Source: Phycisphaerales bacterium UBA7800 (GTDB lineage Bacteria > Planctomycetota > Phycisphaerae > Phycisphaerales > Phycisphaeraceae). Taken from it: a stretch of DNA of 20,625 bases. The notes beneath the pieces are model-generated. The model was not told where the DNA came from and searched no databases. It saw nothing but the letters and a program-made list of their open reading frames with translations. Of this stretch, positions 15,351-20,625 are shown one piece after another. The translations under genes were made by a program, and so were the position numbers. Each line of letters starts with the position of its first letter. The first letter of the stretch is position 1. The stretch spans positions 1-20,625 of the forward strand of contig DLCK01000003.1 in NCBI GenBank assembly GCA_002480565.1. The letters run 5' to 3'.

Positions 15351-15755
15351 ATGAAATCAAAAATTTACAGTCTGATATTACTTTTTGCGTTGGCCGTTTT
15401 GGTGGCGGTTCCCGGATGCTCAAGCGGAGCGCCGGTGAGTAATGTTGTTGCCAAAAAGGGGACAGAAGTGACCTTGGTTCGTGAGACGGTCAAGGTTGAA
15501 CCACGACGAGTGGTGGAACAAACGCATAGTACGCTTTCGCAATTGAGGCTTCAGGATATCAAGCCCAACCAGACGGCTGTGGATGCCGTGTTTGAATTTT
15601 CCAGCGCTCGGGGTCGCAACTATCGCCTGATCGTCACCGGGGTTGCTTTGAACCGAACCCGTATTGAGATCATCGGCCTTAAGGATTACGTTGACAAGGA
15701 ACAGGCCAAGCTGATCTATCAGGAAATCGAACGCAATTTGTTTGTGAGTCGATGA
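15351..15755 (+). CDS. Small putative lipoprotein
   Basis: A 134-aa exported lipoprotein. Residues 1-19 are a signal sequence (MKSKIYSLILLFALAVLVA) and the lipobox VPGC ends at Cys23, followed by SSG, so signal peptidase II cleavage before C23 is expected. The mature part of about 110 residues is a small alpha/beta domain (VDAVFEFSSARGRNYRLIV, then TRIEIIGLKDYVDKEQAKL) resembling small lipoproteins of the DUF3568 type in pattern, though I cannot confirm the family. Its function is unknown. Its stop overlaps the start of the macro-domain gene by 4 bp (ATGA), so the two are on one transcript. The ATG has no strong ribosome site; the divergent 156-bp gap upstream should hold the promoter. Confidence 0.82.
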   Translation: MKSKIYSLILLFALAVLVAVPGCSSGAPVSNVVAKKGTEVTLVRETVKVEPRRVVEQTHSTLSQLRLQDIKPNQTAVDAVFEFSSARGRNYRLIVTGVALNRTRIEIIGLKDYVDKEQAKLIYQEIERNLFVSR

Positions 15756-16216
15756 AGCTGAAAATAGTCCATGGTGATTTGCTGGATCAGGATGTCGATG
15801 TGATCGTCAATGCCTGGAATCGCAACATCATCCCCTGGTGGTTACTTTGGCCACATGGGGTCAGCGGCGCGATCAAGAAACGCGCCGGGTACGGCCCATT
15901 TAGAGAACTTGCCAAGCACGGGGCGATTCCACTTGGTCATGCCGTACTGACTTCCGCAGGGCGGTTACCGCACAAAGCCATCATCCATGTTGCAGGAATC
16001 AACCTTCTCTGGGTCAGCAGTGAACGATCCATTCGCACGTCCGTGCGTCATGCCATCGCGCTGGCTGCGGAGAAGCAATTCACTTCCATCGCCATGCCCT
16101 TAATCGGTGCAGGTGTCGGCGGAGTGTCACCAGAACGCGTCCTGGAAATCATGCAGGATGAGTTAAGCAAGCTTACCTATGATGGCGAAGTCCGCATCGT
16201 CTGTTATCGTAAATGA
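15752..16216 (+). CDS. Macro domain protein (ADP-ribose-binding family, variant)
   Basis: A 154-aa single macro domain protein. The fold is recognised by the start KLKIVHGDLLDQDVDVIVNA, the GHAVLTSAGRLPHKAIIHVAG strand-loop and the AMPLIGAGVGGVSPERVLEI phosphate-binding section. The region that in ADP-ribose hydrolases reads NAAN plus a glycine-rich loop is here NAWNRN, then IIPWWLLWPHGVSGAIKK: the GGG loop is replaced by a Trp-rich segment while GVSGAI is kept. Ligand binding may therefore differ from classic O-acetyl-ADP-ribose deacetylases, so enzymatic activity is uncertain. It is predicted to be cytosolic. It overlaps the lipoprotein gene upstream by 4 bp and is followed after 1 bp by the TPR protein gene, so all three are cotranscribed. 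Confidence 0.85.
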   Translation: MKLKIVHGDLLDQDVDVIVNAWNRNIIPWWLLWPHGVSGAIKKRAGYGPFRELAKHGAIPLGHAVLTSAGRLPHKAIIHVAGINLLWVSSERSIRTSVRHAIALAAEKQFTSIAMPLIGAGVGGVSPERVLEIMQDELSKLTYDGEVRIVCYRK

Positions 16217-16217
16217 C

Positions 16218-18335
16218 ATGTCTGATACCACGTTGCCTGTTTCTGGAATCCTGATGCCAAAGCGCAAGGCGATGCAGTTCGCATTGCTGATCCTGCTGAC
16301 GCTCATTTGCTATGTGCCGAGTCTGTCTAACGGATTCATCTGGGACGATGATGGCTATGTCCAAGGCAATCCGACTTTGCGCACCACGCAGGGACTTGTG
16401 GACATCTGGACAGTTCGCGGGGCAACACCTCAATATTACCCGTTGGTTCATTCCACATTTTGGCTCGAATACCAGACATGGGGCTTATGGGCGCCAGGCT
16501 ATCACTGCACCAATTTGATTCTGCACCTGGGTGTGAGTCTGTTGTGGTGGGTCTTGCTGACCCGATTGGGACTCAAACGCATTGCCTATTTAGCAGCATT
16601 GGTTTTTGCGATCCATCCGATTCATGTGGAGACCGTCTGCTGGATCACCGAACGCAAGAACGTGTTGTCGCTGTTGTGCTATTTGCTTGCTGCGTGGTGT
16701 TACCTGAATTTCACAGGTCTTAGCAGCCGATCACAAACACGTAATGCACGTGGATCTATCCTGTGGTATTTGCTGGCACTACTCTGTTTTGTCGGAGCGC
16801 TACTGAGTAAAACCGTCACCTGCACATTCCCTGCTGCGATGGTGTTGGTGCTTTGGGTTCGCTCCTGTGAATCGACGGATTCATTTAAAAACGTGTTGCG
16901 GAAACTGCCTTGGAAACAGGTACTGTACTTGCTGCCGTTTTTTGTCATTGGTATCACACTCGCCCAACTCACCATGAGCATGGAGACCAACGAAGTCGGT
17001 GCCAGTGGGGCAGCATGGGATCAAACCCTCCCCGAACGGATCGTCATCTATGGGCGCGTGGTGTTGTTCTACTTATCCAAGGTGTTTGTGCCTGATGAGT
17101 TCATGTTCAACTACCCGCGATGGGACATTGATGGGCAGAATCTGGCGCTTTATGTCTATCCATTATTAGTGTTGGTTTTGGCGGTCACGCTTTGGTGTTT
17201 GCGAAAACGTGTAACCCTTTGGCCTCTTGCTGGATTGCTCTTTTCAGTGGGGACGTTGTTGCCTGCATCAGGTTTGTTTGATGTATATCCAATGCGATTT
17301 AGTTTCGTGGCAGATCACTTTGCCTATCACGCGACGATGGGTTTGATCGCTATTGGTGTTGGCGTGATTGTCCTGCTGTCTGATCACTGTAAACCGGTCT
17401 TAAGCAAAATCGTCATCGCCCTGATCCTTGTTGGACTCAGTCTTCAGACGATGCGATACGCGCCTGCCTATGAGAATTGGTTTACGCTGTTTAATGACAC
17501 ACTAACCAAGAATCCGAACGCATGGATGGCGCACAATTATTTAGGTGTCGCATATGAAAAACAGTATGACCACACCGCCGACCCGCAATTGCTGGCAGTG
17601 GCAAAGCATCATTACCGAGAAGGTTTGAAACTGCATCAGGACTTCGCCCAACTGCATGCCAACTATGGCAGCGCGCTGATTAAACTCGGTGATCCAATCA
17701 ACGCGGTTACGCAACTCAAAAGGGCAGTGCAACTCCAACGCGACTTGCCACAGGGGCATTACTGGTTGGCCTTGGCATTGGAGCAGTCCGGCGAGTTGGA
17801 TGCCGCCATCACGCATTACCAGCAAGCTGTCGAACTCTTTCCCGGTTATGTCTCAGCTTGGCATCATATGGCGCGCGCCTTTGCTAAACGCGATGATGTT
17901 GAGCAGGCGTCTGTAGCTTATCAGCAAGCCATCGCGTTACGTCCCCAATCCCCCGCCGCCTATCAGGAGTTGGGTTTGATGTGGCTTGAGCATCAACAGT
18001 TCCAAAGGGCAGCGACACAATTCCAAACCGTGTTGGCGATGCGCCCCGGCGAACCTGCAGTGCTTTGGTCACTGGGTTTGTCACAGTACATGCTCGGTGA
18101 TTCACAACAGGCGATCGCGTTACTCAAAGAAGCGTTGACCAAGCAACCAGCCGATGCCCTGAAGTTGGACCTGGCATGGATACTCGTTACTTGCCCAGAG
18201 CAGCCGCTGCGTGATACATCGTTGGCCAGGCAACTCATCGAACCATTGCCAGACAGTGAAAAGAAACAAGCAATATTGAAAATCATTACAGGCGATCAAA
18301 CCGTGACTGAGCGACGGTTGTTGCAGTCGTGGTGA
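16218..18335 (+). CDS. Membrane protein with GT-C-like N-terminus and TPR repeats (TMTC-like)
   Basis: A 705-aa integral membrane protein from the ATG at 16218, one base after the macro-gene stop (TGACATG); an in-frame start at 16179 would overlap that gene, and I reject it. The N-terminal about 410 residues contain some ten hydrophobic segments. A WDDDGY motif (residues 42-47) sits just after the first one and a HPIHVETVCWITERKNVLSL motif near 133-152, both typical of GT-C fold O-mannosyltransferase-like TMTC proteins. The C-terminal about 240 residues (457-690) form TPR repeats (ALALEQSGELDAAITHYQQAVEL, AYQQAIALRPQSPAAYQELG, ALTKQP). The likely role is a glycosyltransferase or a large exported scaffold; no substrate is evident. 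It is the last gene of the lipoprotein-macro-TPR unit. Confidence 0.87.
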   Translation: MSDTTLPVSGILMPKRKAMQFALLILLTLICYVPSLSNGFIWDDDGYVQGNPTLRTTQGLVDIWTVRGATPQYYPLVHSTFWLEYQTWGLWAPGYHCTNLILHLGVSLLWWVLLTRLGLKRIAYLAALVFAIHPIHVETVCWITERKNVLSLLCYLLAAWCYLNFTGLSSRSQTRNARGSILWYLLALLCFVGALLSKTVTCTFPAAMVLVLWVRSCESTDSFKNVLRKLPWKQVLYLLPFFVIGITLAQLTMSMETNEVGASGAAWDQTLPERIVIYGRVVLFYLSKVFVPDEFMFNYPRWDIDGQNLALYVYPLLVLVLAVTLWCLRKRVTLWPLAGLLFSVGTLLPASGLFDVYPMRFSFVADHFAYHATMGLIAIGVGVIVLLSDHCKPVLSKIVIALILVGLSLQTMRYAPAYENWFTLFNDTLTKNPNAWMAHNYLGVAYEKQYDHTADPQLLAVAKHHYREGLKLHQDFAQLHANYGSALIKLGDPINAVTQLKRAVQLQRDLPQGHYWLALALEQSGELDAAITHYQQAVELFPGYVSAWHHMARAFAKRDDVEQASVAYQQAIALRPQSPAAYQELGLMWLEHQQFQRAATQFQTVLAMRPGEPAVLWSLGLSQYMLGDSQQAIALLKEALTKQPADALKLDLAWILVTCPEQPLRDTSLARQLIEPLPDSEKKQAILKIITGDQTVTERRLLQSW

Positions 18336-18367
18336 TGGTGGATTGAATTCGATGTATTGAAAAAATA

Positions 18368-18390
18368 GCTGCGACACTACGTGTCGCTGA
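18368..18390. repeat. Small intergenic hairpin repeat, copy 2
   Basis: GCTGCGAC-N6-TGTCGCTGA. The hairpin GCGACAC / GTGTCGC (18371-18377 with 18381-18387) has a TAC loop. Both arms are identical to copy 1 at 8191-8212. It lies in the 136-bp gap between the TPR gene and tsaB and is not followed by a T-tract. Confidence 0.55.
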
Positions 18391-18433
18391 CCCTTACGGT
18401 TGTATGCCGCTAAAAGCACCAAACAAAAAAAGG

Positions 18434-18462
18434 TTCACGTTTGGCATGATTTAAGGTAGAAT
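18434..18462 (+). promoter_or_regulatory. Candidate sigma70-type promoter of tsaB-der
   Basis: TTCACG (4/6), a 17-bp spacer, TAGAAT (5/6). The -10 ends only 9 bp before the tsaB ATG at 18472, so the predicted transcript starts at or just before the AUG. No Shine-Dalgarno is visible before the ATG. Confidence 0.45.
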
Positions 18463-18471
18463 GGCTGGGCT

Positions 18472-19176
18472 ATGGCGAATTTGGCGTACAACTTGGCGAT
18501 TGAGACTTCCAGTAGACAAGGTTCGATTGCATTGGGTCGGGGCAGTGAAATGCTCTGCGCGGTCGATCTGCCAACACCTCGTCGTCACCGTGTGGACTTG
18601 ATGCCGTCTGTCGCCAAACTCTGTACTGATCACGAGATCAGTCCAGGCGACCTGCGTGAAATCTATGTCTCCATTGGTCCTGGATCGTTCACCGGCCTGC
18701 GGATCGCAGTCACCACCGCCAAGGTCGTGAGCATGATTACCGGCGCAAAAATCGTTGCCGTCCCGACCATTGACGTGGTGGCCCAAAACGTCCCCGCCAG
18801 TGATGCGACGCTGGCGGTGGCATTGAATGAAAAACATCAAACCGTCTTTGGCGGTCTGTATCAGCACGATGGGAATCGCTGGGTATCCACCCGTGAACCT
18901 GACGTGCAAACCCTCGAACAACTGCTAACCGCAACTAGCGGTCTGACACAGTTACTTGGGGAAAAACTGCCGCCGGTTCCATCGTGTGATGGTCTGTCGG
19001 TGCTGGATGTGGAGCTTGCCAAACCGCAGGTGAAGCATGTCTGGCAAATCGGTCAATTACTGGCAAGTGACCAGCAGTTCGTCGACGCCTATGCGTTGGT
19101 GCCGCTGTATGCCCGTGAACCAGAGGCGGTCAAGCTCTGGGAACAAAACAAGAACAAGCGAGTGACCTGTTCATGA
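18472..19176 (+). CDS. tsaB: tRNA threonylcarbamoyladenosine biosynthesis protein TsaB
   Basis: A 234-aa ASKHA-fold protein that partners TsaD and TsaE in making the universal t6A37 modification of ANN-decoding tRNAs. It is recognised by NLAIETSSRQGSIAL at the N-terminus and the hallmark SIGPGSFTGLRIAV at 67-80, followed by AVPTIDVVA. Length and order match the family. TsaB alone is not catalytic; it activates TsaD, and no tsaD or tsaE is in the window. Its stop overlaps the der start by 4 bp, so tsaB and der are cotranscribed and translationally coupled. The ATG has no ribosome site and lies close to a promoter, which may give a leaderless mRNA. Confidence 0.92.
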   Translation: MANLAYNLAIETSSRQGSIALGRGSEMLCAVDLPTPRRHRVDLMPSVAKLCTDHEISPGDLREIYVSIGPGSFTGLRIAVTTAKVVSMITGAKIVAVPTIDVVAQNVPASDATLAVALNEKHQTVFGGLYQHDGNRWVSTREPDVQTLEQLLTATSGLTQLLGEKLPPVPSCDGLSVLDVELAKPQVKHVWQIGQLLASDQQFVDAYALVPLYAREPEAVKLWEQNKNKRVTCS

Positions 19177-20546
19177 TGCCAAGAGTCGTTATCGTCGGAC
19201 GCCCTAATGTGGGCAAAAGCAGTCTATTTAATCTCATCGCTGGAAGACGGATCAGTATCGTCGATCCCACCGCAGGGGTCACGCGCGATCGCGTCAACGC
19301 AGTTGTGCAGCTTCCCCCCAAACGCCCCGGCCAGGAAGGCCCGGTTGTCGAACTTTACGACACCGGCGGCTATGGCATCGAAGACTCACAGAATCTGACC
19401 ACCAGTGTCGAACGTCAGATTGCCAACGCCATTGGGGATGCCGACTTGATTCTATTCGTCGTTGATGCTCAGACGGGGATTCTGCCTTTGGATGAAAAAG
19501 TCGCCCGACTCCTGCGTACCGGTGGGGCGGACATGAACAAGATTATGCTCGTCTGCAACAAAGTTGACGGCGAAAAGCTGGAGATGGAAGCTGCGGACTT
19601 TATGCGTTTGGGCTTTGGTGAGCCAGTTATGGTTTCCACCGTCACCAACCACATGAAGCGATCGTTCCTTGAGAGTGTCCGTGAGGCGATTGATTTTGAA
19701 GCACTCGCTGCTGCAGGCAAAGATGACCGCAGCCTTGATCCAGGTATTCAGCTGGCCATCGTCGGCAAGCGTAATGCCGGCAAGAGTACACTCGTCAATG
19801 CCTTTGCCGGTGAAGAACGTGTCATTGTCAGTGAAATCGAAGGCACGACCCGAGATAGTGTCGATGTGCGTTTTGAAGTCAACGAGCATGTCTTTACTGC
19901 AATCGACACCGCGGGTGTGAAGAAGCACAAGTCCATCAAAGGTGATATCGAATACTACTCGCATCATCGATCTCTGCGTGCGATTCGTCGCGCGGATGTC
20001 GTGTTGTTCATGGTCGATGCTTCGTTGCCAATCAGTAGTGTCGACAAGCAGTTGGGCAATGAAGTGCTCAAGCATGACAAGCCCACGGTGATTGTGATCA
20101 ACAAGTGGGACCTGGTCCCCGAAGAAACAACACAGGAAGATTATGCTGCGTATCTCGATGATGCGCTTAAAGGTTTGGACTTTGCGCCCATCGTATTCCT
20201 CAGTGCCCAAAAGGCTGAGGGCTTAAAGCAGGTCTTGGCGATGGTCAAGAATTTGTACGATCAAGCCGGACACCGCGTGCCCACTGGTGAACTTAATCGC
20301 ATTGTCCGCGATATCATCACCAAGCGTCTACCTCCTGCACACATGGGCCGACGTTTGAACGTGTTCTATGTGACGCAACTACAAACACACCCACCAACGA
20401 TTGGCATTTTTGTCAACCATCCGGATTTGTTTGATAACAACTATGAACGGTTCATCATTAATCGCATGCGTGATCAATTGCCGTTTAGTGAAGTTCCCAT
20501 CAAGCTGTTGATCCGTGGGCGTAAGGAAATGCCCGAAGGGACATAA
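19173..20546 (+). CDS. der: Ribosome-associated GTPase Der (EngA)
   Basis: A 457-aa double-GTPase needed for 50S ribosomal subunit assembly. The first G domain has GRPNVGKS (9-16), GVTRDR, DTGG (63-66) and NKVD (129-132). The second has GKRNAGKS (198-205), GTTRDSVD, DTAG (245-248) and NKWD (310-313). A C-terminal KH-like domain follows at about 365-450, with GRRLNVFYVTQLQTHPPTI and FVNHPDLF, ending in a short RGRKEMPEGT tail. All nucleotide-binding motifs are intact and the length is usual. An ATGATG at the start gives two candidate Met; 19173 is used, overlapping the tsaB stop by 4 bp. It acts in the cytosol on ribosome precursors. Confidence 0.97.
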   Translation: MMPRVVIVGRPNVGKSSLFNLIAGRRISIVDPTAGVTRDRVNAVVQLPPKRPGQEGPVVELYDTGGYGIEDSQNLTTSVERQIANAIGDADLILFVVDAQTGILPLDEKVARLLRTGGADMNKIMLVCNKVDGEKLEMEAADFMRLGFGEPVMVSTVTNHMKRSFLESVREAIDFEALAAAGKDDRSLDPGIQLAIVGKRNAGKSTLVNAFAGEERVIVSEIEGTTRDSVDVRFEVNEHVFTAIDTAGVKKHKSIKGDIEYYSHHRSLRAIRRADVVLFMVDASLPISSVDKQLGNEVLKHDKPTVIVINKWDLVPEETTQEDYAAYLDDALKGLDFAPIVFLSAQKAEGLKQVLAMVKNLYDQAGHRVPTGELNRIVRDIITKRLPPAHMGRRLNVFYVTQLQTHPPTIGIFVNHPDLFDNNYERFIINRMRDQLPFSEVPIKLLIRGRKEMPEGT

Positions 20547-20561
20547 GTCAAAAGACATTAC

Positions 20562-20588
20562 CGCCAAGTCGTCAAGAATGCCAAGTTA
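20562..20588. repeat. 9-nt phased repeat tract after der
   Basis: GCCAAGTC, GTCAAGAAT, GCCAAGTTA: three copies of a CCAAG-type unit spaced 8 and 9 bp, 16 bp after the der stop. I recall a similar CGCCAAG-type phased tract between genes in other bacteria, but that is recollection. No stem or T-tract makes it a terminator. Confidence 0.45.
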
Positions 20589-20625
20589 ACGAAAGAGAAC
20601 ATTTTATTGTCCTTGCGATGGGTTT

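Noticed and set aside
19452..20210. 252-codon minus-strand frame opposite der
   Set aside because: It lies wholly antisense to the strongly conserved Der motifs and is a codon-bias shadow.

Overview
The window looks like an ordinary chromosomal segment of a planctomycete, most likely a member of the Phycisphaerae. This is inferred from gene content and style, not from a marker gene. The clues are large prepilin-like proteins with an AFTLIELLVVISIIALLIG start and a conserved WRGSVGFNDNHV core, a response regulator with an excisionase-type DNA-binding domain placed first, an HDOD/histidine-kinase fusion, a GGQ release-factor-like protein and a TMTC-like membrane TPR protein. I see no rRNA, tRNA, CRISPR array, transposase or prophage genes.

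Layout. Positions 75-4342 hold two paralogous prepilin-like genes on the minus strand. Between them lie a LuxR-type regulator and an M42 metallopeptidase on the plus strand, and a strong bidirectional terminator sits between the peptidase and the second pilin. Positions 4343-5094 hold a long gene-free stretch, a hairpin terminator and a small acidic protein with a clear promoter. Positions 5278-7245 (minus) form a two-gene unit: a beta-CASP metallo-beta-lactamase RNase, then an SGNH hydrolase 3 bp downstream. Positions 7575-11801 (plus) form a signalling cluster: HTH-receiver regulator, HDOD-GAF-histidine kinase, and a pseudo-receiver/GAF protein, closed by a T-tract terminator. Positions 11857-13652 (minus) hold a GAF-PP2C phosphatase overlapping a release-factor-like gene by 4 bp. 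A 387-bp gap follows with an unusual nested inverted repeat and a 10-nt phased repeat. Next comes ygfZ (14040-15194, minus). Positions 15351-18335 (plus) form a tightly packed trio: lipoprotein, macro-domain protein and membrane TPR protein. Positions 18472-20546 (plus) hold tsaB and der, overlapping by 4 bp.

How the genes work together. The clearest functional group is the signalling cluster. Its kinase can plausibly phosphorylate the HTH-receiver protein (D127), while the third protein has lost its phosphoacceptor and probably acts as a non-phosphorylated sensor or scaffold. The convergent GAF-PP2C phosphatase suggests a second regulatory layer of partner-switching type. The remaining genes are housekeeping (Der, TsaB, YgfZ, RNase) or envelope related (pseudopilins, lipoprotein, TMTC-like protein). 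Several genes appear to use TTG starts with good Shine-Dalgarno sequences, and coupling by ATGA or near-contiguous stop/start is frequent. The most unusual non-coding features are the nested inverted repeat at 13890-13990, the two near-identical small hairpins at 8191 and 18368, and the two phased short-repeat tracts at 13783 and 20562.
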